Assembly: GCA_019694355.1 (NCBI GenBank)
Contig: JAIBCB010000001.1
Coordinates: forward strand, 62,001-126,000
DNA length: 64,000 nucleotides
Direction of reading: 5' to 3'
DNA from: Pyrinomonadaceae bacterium
GTDB taxonomy: Bacteria > Acidobacteriota > Blastocatellia > Pyrinomonadales > Pyrinomonadaceae
Shown here: positions 1 through 9,953 of the stretch, piece by piece
Position numbering within the stretch: position 1 is the first letter of the stretch
How the letters are laid out: every line of letters starts with the position of its first letter
Notes under the pieces: generated by a model
The model's database searches: none
What the model was told of the DNA's origin: nothing
Seen by the model: only the letters and a program-made list of their open reading frames with translations
Translations under genes and position numbers: made by a program

Positions 1-912
1 CAACCGTTTTCTCACTTGAGCAGAAACATTGAAACTCCGTTTTTCAGGCGTTCGAAGAATCGTATTCCGGCGGGCGTTGTAGTTCTTTGTATTAGCTTCT
101 TCCCAAACGCGATAGGCTTCGAAGAAATCCTTCGCAAGTGCCCTAACTACGCAGATGCGTTGAGATGCAAAGTAATCCAGCCTTGCGTCTTCGACGAACG
201 GATCGAGACTAAAAAGCCACTTCTTGTGACGAAAGTTTATTTTATCGAAACGCTCCAAGAGTCTTTTCGCGAACGCGTCACTATATGAATATCCGACGGA
301 AAGGAAATTTATCTGCGGCGATAAATTCTCCAAGCTCCTAAGAACGCCCGTGTAGAATTTTTTCGAGCGCTCAAAATCCTTGCTTGAAAACACGAACTTA
401 TATCGCTTCTTGTCAGAAAGACATCCGTTAAGTTTTACGTACTTTACCTCATCGTTGGCAGGCCTGTAGTTGTAGGAGCTTGCATCTCTAATCGGAGTGC
501 ACTTAAGAGATTCCTGCGTTGTCCCTTCGACGGCCGAAAAAGCGGATTCGATTAACAGATCGTAGTTGGTTGTGATTATTTCTTTCCAAGGCGTTGCTGC
601 GATAACTTTGTGAGTGTCTGAAACCTTCAGTTTTTTTAGCAGCATGGCGACATATTCATCGAATTCATCGCGGTTAAAATCCGGCGTGGCACTAAGCGTG
701 TCGACGAAGTCAGTTATATCGGTGGTCTCTAGTTTAATCCCCTTTGCATCGGAGTAGTAATCTATAATCTCCTTGCTCAGGTAACATTTCTCATCTGTAA
801 CGGAGGCTCCCGAACCGAGAAAAAGAATCGTTTCACCAGTTGCGATTTTGGGAAAGACTAAAGTTTCGAGCCGGTGCAGGTCGTCGCCTTGCAATGAGAG
901 TATATGTTGCAT
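1..912 (-). CDS. SIR2-like (SIR2_2) domain protein, probable NADase-type defence effector; partial
   Basis: The frame is open from an ATG at 912 to the left edge (304 codons, no stop), so the C-terminal part is outside the window. The N-terminal 250 residues show the SIR2-like fold: nucleotide-binding FLGSGAS (residues 31-37), TTNYD (114-118) with the usual catalytic Asn at 116, and a GYSYSD element. Proteins of this family (ThsA, DSR1/2, SIR2-STAND) degrade NAD+ during phage infection. The position usually filled by the catalytic His in a KLHG motif reads KLNG (160-163), so activity is uncertain. GC is near 45% in the stretches I counted, well below groEL, which suggests transfer. An in-frame TGA lies 24 bases upstream of the ATG and no good ribosome-binding site is visible. 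The domain call is fairly firm; the biological role is inference. Confidence 0.75.
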   Translation of the reverse strand, partial: MQHILSLQGDDLHRLETLVFPKIATGETILFLGSGASVTDEKCYLSKEIIDYYSDAKGIKLETTDITDFVDTLSATPDFNRDEFDEYVAMLLKKLKVSDTHKVIAATPWKEIITTNYDLLIESAFSAVEGTTQESLKCTPIRDASSYNYRPANDEVKYVKLNGCLSDKKRYKFVFSSKDFERSKKFYTGVLRSLENLSPQINFLSVGYSYSDAFAKRLLERFDKINFRHKKWLFSLDPFVEDARLDYFASQRICVVRALAKDFFEAYRVWEEANTKNYNARRNTILRTPEKRSFNVSAQVRKRL

Positions 913-1040
913 ACTTATAGAATTTTCAGGATGTCCTCAAGAAGTTTTAGTTCGAGCTGCGTGTCTTGAGCAAAGCAATAAATCCCCCTACGTTCTCTCC
1001 TGCGACAAAAATGGTGGTACATTCGGGGCAGAAAAGCAAG

Positions 1041-1066
1041 AAGCCTCGTCGATTGAACGAGGGCTT
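1041..1066 (-). terminator. Possible terminator hairpin downstream of groESL
   Basis: AAGCCTCGT at 1041-1049 pairs with ACGAGGGCTT at 1057-1066 with one bulged G and a 7-base loop. On the minus strand it is followed by a short pyrimidine-rich run ending in CTTTTC. It would end transcription arriving from groEL; direction and strength are uncertain. Confidence 0.4.
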
Positions 1067-1152
1067 TTGGTGGTTTCGAGTTTTTGCGCGGACAGTAGTT
1101 GCGCCCGTACTGCCGTGCGGGCTGCCGACACGAACGGGAACCTGACATACTG

Positions 1153-1174
1153 ACCGCCCGCTGACGCAGGCGGT
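1153..1174. repeat. REP-like short palindrome
   Basis: ACCGCCCGC and GCAGGCGGT form a 9-bp stem with one mismatch around a TGAC loop. It sits in non-coding sequence with other GC-rich repeat words and resembles a dispersed REP-type element, but no second full copy was found in the window. Confidence 0.4.
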
Positions 1175-1303
1175 TCTGACTGGTCGAATGCAGGGTACGG
1201 AATGCGGACGGGGCAGGCGGGAGGCCCGCGTTCCGGTCGCATTCCGCACTTCGGTACACAGAACGCCGATGGGCAGAGAACCACCGCTCGGGAAAATGCG
1301 GAA

Positions 1304-1356
1304 TTCGGAATGCGGAATGAGGAAAGAAATCCGCAATCCGCATTCCGCATTCCGAA
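1304..1356. repeat. Perfect 16-bp inverted repeat just after groEL
   Basis: Bases 1304-1319 (TTCGGAATGCGGAATG) are exactly complementary to 1341-1356, with a 21-base loop. Each arm is itself built of repeated GGAATGCGG words. It begins 6 bases past the groEL stop, so it will form a strong hairpin in the 3' end of the groESL message. There is no U-tract, so 3'-end protection or a repeat element is as likely as termination. Confidence 0.6.
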
Positions 1357-1362
1357 ATGGAA

Positions 1363-3099
<1,737 letters not shown>

Positions 3100-3110
3100 A
3101 CACTCTGCAA

Positions 3111-3425
3111 CTACGCGGCCGCTCCTGCGCGGTTGATGATGCCGAGGATCTCGTCCTCACGCATAATGATGAATTCGTCGCCGTCGAGTTTGATCTCGCT
3201 GCCCGAATATTTGCCGAAAAGAACGCGGTCGCCGGCCTTGACGTCCAATGCCTGACGCGAACCGTCTTCTTTATACTTGCCTGCACCGGCAGCGATGACC
3301 TCGCCTTCTTGCGGCTTTTCCTTTGCGGTGTCGGGGATGAAAAGCCCGCCGGCCGTCTGGTTTACATTGTCCTCGATGCGCTTGATGATCACGCGATCGT
3401 GGAGCGGTGTGATGTTTGTTGCCAT
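3111..3425 (-). CDS. groES: 10 kDa co-chaperonin GroES
   Basis: 104 residues, [19 protein letters not shown]..., with the mobile loop ([26 protein letters not shown]) and the C-terminal [24 protein letters not shown] segment of the Cpn10 family. It forms the heptameric lid of GroEL. The start is supported by AAGGAG nine bases upstream of the ATG. First gene of groES-groEL, controlled by the promoter and CIRCE element at 3500-3553. Confidence 0.98.
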   Translation of the reverse strand: MATNITPLHDRVIIKRIEDNVNQTAGGLFIPDTAKEKPQEGEVIAAGAGKYKEDGSRQALDVKAGDRVLFGKYSGSEIKLDGDEFIIMREDEILGIINRAGAAA

Positions 3426-3499
3426 AGTCGTTAACTCCTTCTATTTCGTAATTTGATAAAATAGCTGCCTTGAGCAGTCCCTGTTCAAAATCAGAGATT

Positions 3500-3526
3500 T
3501 TAGCAGTCTCGGCTCAAGAGTGCTAG
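3500..3526 (-). promoter_or_regulatory. CIRCE operator (HrcA binding site) of groESL
   Basis: TTAGCAGTC-N9-GAGTGCTAG matches the CIRCE consensus TTAGCACTC-N9-GAGTGCTAA at all but two positions with the exact 9-base spacer. It abuts the -10 box and covers the start of transcription, the expected place for HrcA repression that is relieved on heat shock. hrcA itself is not in the window. Confidence 0.9.
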
Positions 3527-3553
3527 TATATTTTTTCCGGGTTCAAATGTCAA
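3525..3553 (-). promoter_or_regulatory. Sigma70-type promoter of groESL
   Basis: On the minus strand TTGACA (3553-3548), a 17-base spacer, then TATACT (3530-3525). Near-consensus, about 100 bases upstream of the groES ATG and overlapped at its -10 end by the CIRCE operator. Confidence 0.85.
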
Positions 3554-3601
3554 GATGGTGGCCGGTCTTTTAGAAAAGTTGATAACGGTATTGTCAAGTT
3601 T

Positions 3602-4456
3602 ATGATCCTTTCCGAGATAAATATCTATCCGATCAAGTCTTTACGTGGAATCTCACTCGAAACCGCCGAGATCGATGATCGCGGCCTTGTAAACGACCGC
3701 CGCTGGATGCTCGTCGATGAGAATGACAAGTTCGTTACGCAGCGTGTCCTGCCAAGGCTGGCGTTGATAAACGTTTCGCTCGAAGAAGGCTGCTTGACCG
3801 TTGACTGCGACGGCTTTGGCACGCAACGGATCGACCTTTTGCCGACGAATGCCGTTTCACGGCCGGTGACGATCTTTGACAGCATCGTCGAGGCCGAGAT
3901 CTACGCTGGTGAAGTCAATGAATGGTTCAGCGATGTTCTTGGCACAAAATTGCGGCTGGTGCGTATGCCGCAGACGTCGAGACGTTCGGTCAGCTCGGAT
4001 TACCGAAAGAGGGCAAGCGATATCGTGAGCTTTGCGGACGGCTATCCGTTCCTGCTTATCGGCGAGGCGTCTCTAACTGACCTCAATCAACGCCTCGACG
4101 CTCCGGTCGAGATGAAGCGTTTTAGGCCGAACTTTGTCGTGAAGGGAAGCGAGCCTTACGAAGAGGACCGTTGGAAGGAATTTCGAATCGGGGAGAACAT
4201 CTTTTACGGCGTGAAACTCAAAGGCCGCTGTGTCGTTACGACGGTCGATCCCGCCAAAGGTGTCTTTGACGGCAAGGATCCACTCAAAACGCTCGCCAAA
4301 TACCGAACCGGTACGCTCAACGGCAAACGCAACGCATTCTTCGGCCAAAACCTCATCGCTGAAGCTGCGGCCGGCACGGTCAGCGTCGGAGATAGTGTCG
4401 AGGTCGTAGTTTACGAAGATCCGCCGGTGACGATGAGCCACCGGCAGATGAACTGA
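3602..4456 (+). CDS. MOSC domain-containing protein (YcbX/mARC type)
   Basis: 284 residues with an N-terminal MOSC beta-barrel domain (residues 1-110, INIYPIKSLRGISLETAEID) and a C-terminal MOSC domain. Cys210 in the KLKGRC segment is at the place of the cysteine that ligates molybdenum in mARC-type enzymes. Such proteins bind molybdenum cofactor and reduce N-hydroxylated compounds; no FeS extension is present, so a separate electron donor would be needed. It is divergent from groES and its 3' end is 18 bases from the convergent exported-protein gene. The substrate is unknown. Confidence 0.85.
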   Translation: MILSEINIYPIKSLRGISLETAEIDDRGLVNDRRWMLVDENDKFVTQRVLPRLALINVSLEEGCLTVDCDGFGTQRIDLLPTNAVSRPVTIFDSIVEAEIYAGEVNEWFSDVLGTKLRLVRMPQTSRRSVSSDYRKRASDIVSFADGYPFLLIGEASLTDLNQRLDAPVEMKRFRPNFVVKGSEPYEEDRWKEFRIGENIFYGVKLKGRCVVTTVDPAKGVFDGKDPLKTLAKYRTGTLNGKRNAFFGQNLIAEAAAGTVSVGDSVEVVVYEDPPVTMSHRQMN

Positions 4457-4474
4457 GATAAAGGCTTGAAAACT

Positions 4475-5005
4475 TTACGGCAGAGCGACGATCTGAAGAT
4501 CAGAGATCTGGTCGTTTACGGCAACAACACGCGGCTGGAATTGGAACCGCTTGCTCGTGATCGTAAGCACGTATGCCTGGCCGGAAGGAACTCCGTAAAA
4601 TTCGAACGCACCAAACGAACTAGAAAGAGCCTGATACGTCGTACCGACAGAATCCACGAGAGTGAGGCGTACACCCACGATCCCGCGGCCGTCTTGGGTA
4701 ACAACGCGGCCGCTGACGGCAACTTCAGCCGCGGTCGGTACTAAGTTGGATTGCCAAAAACCGGGATCGAGACCGTATTCCGGCCCAGGCGCGTCAGATG
4801 CCGAACGCATGCCGGCGACGGACTGGCCGATCGTGCCTTCGAGAACGTATGTACCGCCCGAACTTGAAGCTCCGCCGCCGGCAATCACCGATTGTTCAAG
4901 TGAATAACTCCCGCCGGTCGCGATCTGTGCGGATGCCGTTATCAAGCCCGCGAATCCCACAAAAGCAAAAACAAAGATCAAGTTTCTAATGAAACGATAA
5001 AACAT
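4475..5005 (-). CDS. Exported protein with a carboxypeptidase-regulatory-like domain
   Basis: I start it at the ATG at 5005, preceded by GGAGGAG, giving 176 residues (MFYRFIRNLIFVFAFVGFAG...) with a clear signal peptide cleaved near ASAQ. A longer frame to 5113 lacks a ribosome site and would place non-secretory sequence before the signal. After a Gly/Ser-rich stretch comes one beta-sandwich carboxypeptidase-regulatory domain (about 95-170: VSGRVVTQDGRGIVGVRLTL ... FGAFEFYGVPSG). Such domains are common in exported acidobacterial proteins and mediate adhesion or fold stability. The function is unknown. A good promoter lies at 5081-5109. Confidence 0.75.
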   Translation of the reverse strand: MFYRFIRNLIFVFAFVGFAGLITASAQIATGGSYSLEQSVIAGGGASSSGGTYVLEGTIGQSVAGMRSASDAPGPEYGLDPGFWQSNLVPTAAEVAVSGRVVTQDGRGIVGVRLTLVDSVGTTYQALSSSFGAFEFYGVPSGQAYVLTITSKRFQFQPRVVAVNDQISDLQIVALP

Positions 5006-5080
5006 TAGATCTCCTCCTAACCTCATAGACGTAACAAAACAGTTTGCTTCGGGACGCGCGATCAAACCAAGTTTTTCGCG

Positions 5081-5109
5081 AGCATATAGCCATTTTGCCT
5101 TCCTGTCAA
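5081..5109 (-). promoter_or_regulatory. Sigma70-type promoter of the exported carboxypeptidase-regulatory protein
   Basis: On the minus strand TTGACA (5109-5104), a 17-base spacer and TATGCT (5086-5081), 76 bases upstream of the ATG at 5005. It lies just past the purC stop, so the gene has its own promoter. Confidence 0.7.
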
Positions 5110-5123
5110 GCAAATGTCCTTGA

Positions 5124-6020
5124 CTAGAGAGACTCGCCCGTCAGGATGAAGTATGCGTCGAGGTAGCGTTGCGATGTGGCCTCGGCGATGTTTGCGGGAA
5201 GCGGCGGTGCGGGCGGTTGCTTGTCCCAGTCGAGAGTTTCGAGATACTCGCGGACAAATTGTTTGTCGAAGGACGGCTGAGGGTGGCCGGGTTCGTATTT
5301 TGCGGCATCCCAGAAACGGGAAGAATCGGGTGTCAGGATCTCGTCGATGAGGAGAATCTCTCCGCCCGGGGCAATTCCAAATTCGAATTTAGTATCGGCG
5401 ATGATGATGCCCTTTTCCCGAGCGTATTCTGCAGCTTTCGAGTAGAGCTTCATTGACGCGGCTTTTAGCTTTGCAGCAGTTTCGGAGCCGACGGCGGCCT
5501 TGAATTCGAGACCCGTAATGTTCTCGTCGTGGCCGGCCGGAGCCTTAGTTGCGGGCGTAAAGATCGGTTCGAGCAGACGATCGCAATGAGCAAGTCCTTT
5601 TGGCAGGCTGTGGCCGGAGACGCTGCCGGTCTCTTTATAATCTTTCCAACCTGAACCTTCAAGATACCCGCGAACAACGCATTCGAACGGAATGACCTCG
5701 GTCTTTCGAACCAAGCTGCAGCGGCCGGCAAGTCTCGGATCGCTCGCGATCGGTTCCGGCATTTCGGCGGTATTCGCCGTGATCAGATGGTTCGGAATGA
5801 CAGCGGCGAGCTTTTTGAACCAAAAGGCCGAAAGCTGGGTCAAGACGACACCTTTTTTTTCGATCGGGGTCGGCAGAACACAATCGAATGCGGAAAGCCG
5901 ATCCGTTGCGACGAGAAGCAGACGCTCTTCGTCAACTTCATATACGTCTCGAACCTTGCCTCGGTGGAGTAATGTTAATCCCGGGATATCGCTGCTTGAA
6001 AGGGTTGCCGTTGCGGTCAT
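5124..6020 (-). CDS. purC: Phosphoribosylaminoimidazole-succinocarboxamide synthase (SAICAR synthetase)
   Basis: Catalyses ATP-dependent joining of CAIR and aspartate in purine synthesis. From the ATG at 6020 it is 298 residues, matching the longer yeast-ADE1-like form: LLHRGKVRDVYEVDEERLLLVATDRLSAFDCVLP near the N-terminus, ECVVRGYLEGSGWKDY in the middle, and IADTKFEFG..ILLIDEILTPDSSRFW near the C-terminus. The frame stays open to an ATG at 6134, but the extra 38 residues are not family-like. No strong ribosome site precedes either ATG, so the start is tentative. It is a solitary pur gene here. Confidence 0.93.
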   Translation of the reverse strand: MTATATLSSSDIPGLTLLHRGKVRDVYEVDEERLLLVATDRLSAFDCVLPTPIEKKGVVLTQLSAFWFKKLAAVIPNHLITANTAEMPEPIASDPRLAGRCSLVRKTEVIPFECVVRGYLEGSGWKDYKETGSVSGHSLPKGLAHCDRLLEPIFTPATKAPAGHDENITGLEFKAAVGSETAAKLKAASMKLYSKAAEYAREKGIIIADTKFEFGIAPGGEILLIDEILTPDSSRFWDAAKYEPGHPQPSFDKQFVREYLETLDWDKQPPAPPLPANIAEATSQRYLDAYFILTGESL

Positions 6021-6040
6021 AGCCGAAAGACTTAATACTA

Positions 6041-6066
6041 CGCCCTTTGCCGGAAAAGGCAAGGCG
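6041..6066 (-). promoter_or_regulatory. Hairpin in the purC leader
   Basis: The sequence CGCC-TTTGCC-loop-GGCA-AGGCG folds on either strand, 21 bases upstream of the chosen purC ATG. It could act as a leader structure, or lie inside the coding region if the upstream ATG at 6134 is used. No known purine riboswitch pattern was recognised. Confidence 0.3.
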
Positions 6067-6275
6067 TGAAGAAAGTTCTGGAAAGTGCCCAGCGTTGAGC
6101 ATCTTTTAACGACGTTATATTTTTTTGATGACAATTGAGGAATTTTAAGGCATAATTAACGACGGCACCGAAAGGAAGCATTTTCTGTGCTTTCACCACG
6201 ACGCGCTAGTCTTTCGCACCCCGAATCTGAAATGTTCGCACCGAACTTTCCACCTTTCTTTAGCATTTTTTTGAG

Positions 6276-7493
6276 ATGAGCATCTTTTCTATTTATCGCA
6301 GGGCACTCACCATATTTTCTGCCGGTTTATTATTTGCGGCACAGATCTTTGCCTTTCAGGCGGCCAAGCCTGCACCGCTGCCGGACGAAGGCGGCGGGGT
6401 TTCTGCCTGGTTCAGCTATTTGCTGCTGGGAGGCGGCCTTATCGGCATAGCGTTCTATCTGTGGAAGCGAAGCCAACAGGCACGGCCGGGGACTCTAGAG
6501 GAAGAAGCATCGAACGACGATTCGTGGGATACCGAACACCATGTTGATGTGGACGAGGAGATCGCTTGGTTCAGCAAGTCAAAGAAACCAAAGAAGAAGC
6601 CAAAGGTCGTGGGGCCAAAAGCAGAACGTCGGAACGGCGGCGACCGCAGAACAAAAGTAAGACCGCCGAGGGCCGAGAGACCGGTTCTTTCCACAGTTGA
6701 CTCCGTCACCGCCGCTCGAGCTTACCAGGAAAAGCTTCGTAAGTATCAATTTTCACAGCTGCCGGTCCACTCGTTCATACAAATTACAGAAGCCAGACCA
6801 TTCGATAAACTTCCGGTCGGTTACGATCCGGATCTTCTGAGTGCGATAGATCAGGCTCACGACGAATTCGAAGAAGAAGAGACGTTTCGTGAGATCGCCG
6901 TAAAAGTTCTTGCGAAGTTCAAGACGCGAAACGCGGTCGAAGGGCTTTCGCAGATGGCACTTTATGATCTCTCAGCAAACATCCGCTCAAAAGCAGTGAA
7001 TGCTCTTGTCGAATTCGATCACGAGGCCGTCTTTGAGACGATATTGCTTGCCTGTGCCGATCCGACGCGCGAAGTGCGTGCTGCGGCGGCGAGAGGGCTT
7101 TTCCGCTTGAGTTTTGATAGGGCAGAAGCATGGAAGCGTATAATCAATACGGAAGACAAGTTCAGGATGAGTTTGGCGGCGAAGGCCGCGATCGAATCTG
7201 ACATTCTGAGCAAGTCCGTAGATCGGTTGGTCCATCAGGATATGAAGATCGCGTACGAGGCGTTTGCTCTGGTCGCCCTCGTGCTGAAGGCCGGTGAAAT
7301 GCAGCCTCTCCTTGACGCATTTAGGAACTCAAAGGACGATCGCATTCGGATGGCGATTCTGCACGTTGCTGCGGTCGTTGCCGATCCTGAGGCGATCGAT
7401 GCGTTCAAGGTTCTGAACGATGAGCCTTTTTCAGGCGAGGTCAAAGAAAGGTTAAAGGATCTGGCCGAGATCGCGGACGCTGTCGCCGCGTAA
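6276..7493 (+). CDS. Membrane-anchored HEAT-repeat protein
   Basis: 405 residues. A signal-like hydrophobic stretch (residues 8-27) and a second membrane segment (about 43-64, WFSYLLLGGGLIGIAFYLW) are followed by a charged Lys/Arg-rich linker (to about 150) and then HEAT repeats (about 200-400: VKVLAKFKTRNAVEGLSQMALYD..., IRSKAVNALVEF, VRAAAARGLFRLS, IRMAILHVAAVV). HEAT solenoids bind proteins, so this is probably a scaffold on the inner face of the membrane. It is followed by a hairpin terminator before uvrB. I know no named family for the whole protein. Confidence 0.75.
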   Translation: MSIFSIYRRALTIFSAGLLFAAQIFAFQAAKPAPLPDEGGGVSAWFSYLLLGGGLIGIAFYLWKRSQQARPGTLEEEASNDDSWDTEHHVDVDEEIAWFSKSKKPKKKPKVVGPKAERRNGGDRRTKVRPPRAERPVLSTVDSVTAARAYQEKLRKYQFSQLPVHSFIQITEARPFDKLPVGYDPDLLSAIDQAHDEFEEEETFREIAVKVLAKFKTRNAVEGLSQMALYDLSANIRSKAVNALVEFDHEAVFETILLACADPTREVRAAAARGLFRLSFDRAEAWKRIINTEDKFRMSLAAKAAIESDILSKSVDRLVHQDMKIAYEAFALVALVLKAGEMQPLLDAFRNSKDDRIRMAILHVAAVVADPEAIDAFKVLNDEPFSGEVKERLKDLAEIADAVAA

Positions 7494-7517
7494 ATTTGTC
7501 GAAAAGTTACCAAGCGG

Positions 7518-7550
7518 GCCGCTCTTTCCAATGGGAAATGGCGGCTTTTC
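7518..7550 (+). terminator. Terminator between the HEAT-repeat gene and uvrB
   Basis: GCCGC-TCTTTCC pairs with GGGAAA-TGGCGGC around an AAT loop with small internal mismatches, followed by TTTTCTTG. It starts 25 bases past the HEAT-repeat gene stop. Confidence 0.6.
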
Positions 7551-7582
7551 TTGTCACCGGCGATCTGTTGTATGATTAAGGT

Positions 7583-9571
7583 GTGCAATTTCGTCTCATT
7601 TCTGAAAATCAGCCCAAGGGCGACCAGCCTGCGGCAATAGAACATCTCGTTGAAGGCCTCGACAACGGAGCCAAAGACCAGGTTTTGCTCGGTATAACGG
7701 GCAGCGGAAAGACCTTTACGATCGCGAATGTGATCGAAAAGGTGCAAAGACCGACGCTCGTCCTTGCTCATAACAAGACCCTTGCGGCACAGCTTTATCA
7801 GGAATTCAAGACGTTCTTTCCTGAGAACTCGGTCGAGTATTTTGTCTCGTATTACGATTATTACCAGCCCGAAGCATACGTCCCAGCCGCCGATCTTTAC
7901 ATCGAGAAAGAAGCGACGATCAACGACGAGATCGACCGTCTTCGCTTGAGCGCTACGCGTTCGCTGTTCGAGCGGCACGATGTGATCGTTGTCGCCTCGG
8001 TCTCGTGCATATACGGTCTTGGTGATCCGGACGCCTATTACGGGATGCTGATGTTCGTGGAGCCGGGAATGAAGATCAAGCGCGACGAGTTTCTGCAGCG
8101 CCTCGTCGAACTGCAGTATGAACGGGTGAATGTTGATTTCGAACGCGGTGCGTTCAGAGTTCGCGGCGATATCGTGGAACTCTATCCGAGCTATCAGGAT
8201 CAAGCGTACAGGATCGAGTTTTGGGGCGACGAGGTCGATTCCGTTTCGACGATAGATCCGCTGCTCGGCGAAGTTTTAGAAAAGCATGAGAATCGCATAC
8301 CGATCTATCCGAAGACGCACTTTGTGATGTCAAAAAAGACGATCAAGCATGCCGTTCAGACGATCCGTGCGGAGCTCGACGCGCACGAGAAGTTTTTGGT
8401 CGAAGAAGGCAAGATCGTCGAAGCACAGCGGCTGCATCAGCGGACGATGTATGACCTTGAGATGATCAAGGAAATGGGCTTTTGCCGCGGAATTGAGAAT
8501 TATTCGCGTCATCTAACGGGCAAAAAGCCCGGTGAGCCGCCGCCGACCTTGCTCGATTATCTGCCTTCGGACGCAATGATCGTGATCGACGAATCGCACC
8601 AGACGGTGCCGCAACTCGGAGCGATGTATAAGGGCGATCAATCGCGAAAAGGCACGCTCGTTGAATACGGTTTTCGCCTGCCTAGCGCCAAGGACAATCG
8701 GCCGCTGAACTTTGATGAATTCGAGGCGCGACGCGGGCAGACCATATATGTTTCGGCGACGCCGGGAGCCTGGGAACTCACGCAGACCGAGGGCGAGGTT
8801 GTCGAACAGATCATCCGTCCGACCGGCTTGCTCGACCCTGTCGTAGAAGTGCGTCCGGTCAAAGGTCAGATCGACGATCTGCTCGAAGAATGCCGCTCTC
8901 GTGCCGAACGAAATGAGCGCGTCCTGGTTACGACGTTGACGAAACGGATGGCTGAGAATCTGAGCGAATATTTTGCTGAGGTCGGCGTGAAGGTCGCGTA
9001 TCTGCACAGCGATATTCACACGCTCGAACGGATCAAGATCCTTCGCGATCTGCGACGCGGCGAGCACGACGTTCTTGTCGGGATCAATCTTCTAAGAGAA
9101 GGCCTCGATCTGCCCGAAGTTTCGCTTGTTGCGATCCTCGATGCGGACAAAGAAGGGTTTTTGAGAAGCGAACGCTCGCTGATTCAGACGATCGGCCGTG
9201 CGGCGAGAAATGCGGAAGGCAAGGCGATCCTCTATGCCGACAAGATCACGGATTCGATGAAGCACGCCATGGATGAAACTGCTCGTCGGCGTGCGATACA
9301 GGAAGAATACAACCGTGCGAACGGCATTACTCCGAAGACGATCGTAAAGCCCGTCGAAGCGACGCTCGTTACGGCCTACGAGGCGGATTATTTCAAGGTG
9401 CCCTTAGAGATCGATAAGTTCGAAGAATATTCGCCAAAGCAGCTTAAAGAGACCATCGCACAGCTCGAAGTCGATATGCGGGCGGCCGCAAAGGATATGA
9501 AGTTCGAACAAGCCGCGGAGATTCGTGATCGGCTGCGTTATCTGCGCGAGCGTGAGCTCGAGTACCAATAG
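7583..9571 (+). CDS. uvrB: Excinuclease ABC subunit B (UvrB)
   Basis: 662 residues, normal length, starting at GTG 7583 ([20 protein letters not shown]). It is the DNA-loading helicase of nucleotide excision repair, handing damaged DNA from UvrA to UvrC. Visible are the Walker [11 protein letters not shown] (37-46), the beta-hairpin segment [12 protein letters not shown] that clamps DNA, the helicase motif VIDESHQT, the C-terminal motif VI region (QTIGRAARN) and a UvrC-binding UVR domain at the end ([18 protein letters not shown]). No SOS box was recognised upstream. It is followed by tandem repeats. Confidence 0.97.
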   Translation: MQFRLISENQPKGDQPAAIEHLVEGLDNGAKDQVLLGITGSGKTFTIANVIEKVQRPTLVLAHNKTLAAQLYQEFKTFFPENSVEYFVSYYDYYQPEAYVPAADLYIEKEATINDEIDRLRLSATRSLFERHDVIVVASVSCIYGLGDPDAYYGMLMFVEPGMKIKRDEFLQRLVELQYERVNVDFERGAFRVRGDIVELYPSYQDQAYRIEFWGDEVDSVSTIDPLLGEVLEKHENRIPIYPKTHFVMSKKTIKHAVQTIRAELDAHEKFLVEEGKIVEAQRLHQRTMYDLEMIKEMGFCRGIENYSRHLTGKKPGEPPPTLLDYLPSDAMIVIDESHQTVPQLGAMYKGDQSRKGTLVEYGFRLPSAKDNRPLNFDEFEARRGQTIYVSATPGAWELTQTEGEVVEQIIRPTGLLDPVVEVRPVKGQIDDLLEECRSRAERNERVLVTTLTKRMAENLSEYFAEVGVKVAYLHSDIHTLERIKILRDLRRGEHDVLVGINLLREGLDLPEVSLVAILDADKEGFLRSERSLIQTIGRAARNAEGKAILYADKITDSMKHAMDETARRRAIQEEYNRANGITPKTIVKPVEATLVTAYEADYFKVPLEIDKFEEYSPKQLKETIAQLEVDMRAAAKDMKFEQAAEIRDRLRYLRERELEYQ

Positions 9572-9580
9572 ACAGTCGGA

Positions 9581-9920
9581 TCAGTCTTATCTGTAAAATC
9601 TGCAATATCCGTGTTCAGAGTGGAGCCGGGCGGCACTCGAGCTTTTTTGAACGCGGATCGTTCGGATCAGGCGAATCAAAGCAGATCAGCTTTCTGAAAT
9701 CAGTCTTATCTGTAAAATCTGCAATATCCGTGTTCAGAGTGGAGCCGGGCGGCACTCGAGCTTTTTTGAACGCGGATCGTTCGGATCAGGCGGATCAACG
9801 CAGATCGGCTTTCTGAGATCAGTCTTATCTGCTATATCCGCAATAGCCGCGTTCAGAATGGAGTCCGGCGGGATTCGATGCTTTCTCGAACGCGGATCGT
9901 TCGGTTACTAGGCGGACAAA
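9581..9920. repeat. Three tandem 119-bp repeats downstream of uvrB
   Basis: The unit begins TCAGTCTTATCTG at 9581, 9700 and 9819, an exact 119-base period. Units 1 and 2 are nearly identical; unit 3 is diverged and its end is blurred near 9920. Each unit contains GAACGCGGATCGTTCGGATCAG and related GATC-rich words. No spacer/repeat alternation is present, so it is not CRISPR. The array fills almost the whole 382-base gap between uvrB and the GxxExxY gene and contains no gene. Confidence 0.9.
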
Positions 9921-9953
9921 TAAGGATAGGCTAGAATTCTCTTACCAGACCAA

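Larger units (their letters stand above)
913..1362. other. 450-base non-coding, repeat-rich gap between groEL and the SIR2-like gene
   Basis: No convincing gene is seen. It holds three palindromic elements listed separately (near 1041, 1153 and 1304) and several copies of GGAATGCGG/CCGCATTCC words. Overlapping open frames on both strands here are rich in Arg, Pro and Ser and look like chance. One short minus-strand open stretch ends in a stop at 915, two bases before the SIR2 start, and encodes a leucine-rich tail (LELKLLEDILKIL). It could be the remnant of a former upstream gene. Confidence 0.5.

Noticed and set aside
16..288. Plus-strand open frame opposite the SIR2-like gene
   Set aside because: The minus-strand frame across the same bases has clear SIR2 motifs and runs off the edge; the plus frame has none.
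915..1343. Three overlapping minus-strand open frames in the groEL-SIR2 gap
   Set aside because: They share the same repeat-rich bases in different frames and are rich in Arg, Pro and Ser; only the last codons of one look protein-like and are reported as a possible remnant.
7235..8203. Minus-strand open frame of 322 codons opposite the HEAT-repeat gene end and uvrB
   Set aside because: Antisense to conserved uvrB, with no ribosome site and no recognisable domain.
9581..9920. CRISPR-like array
   Set aside because: The units are 119 bases, contiguous and nearly identical throughout, with no short repeat and unique spacer.
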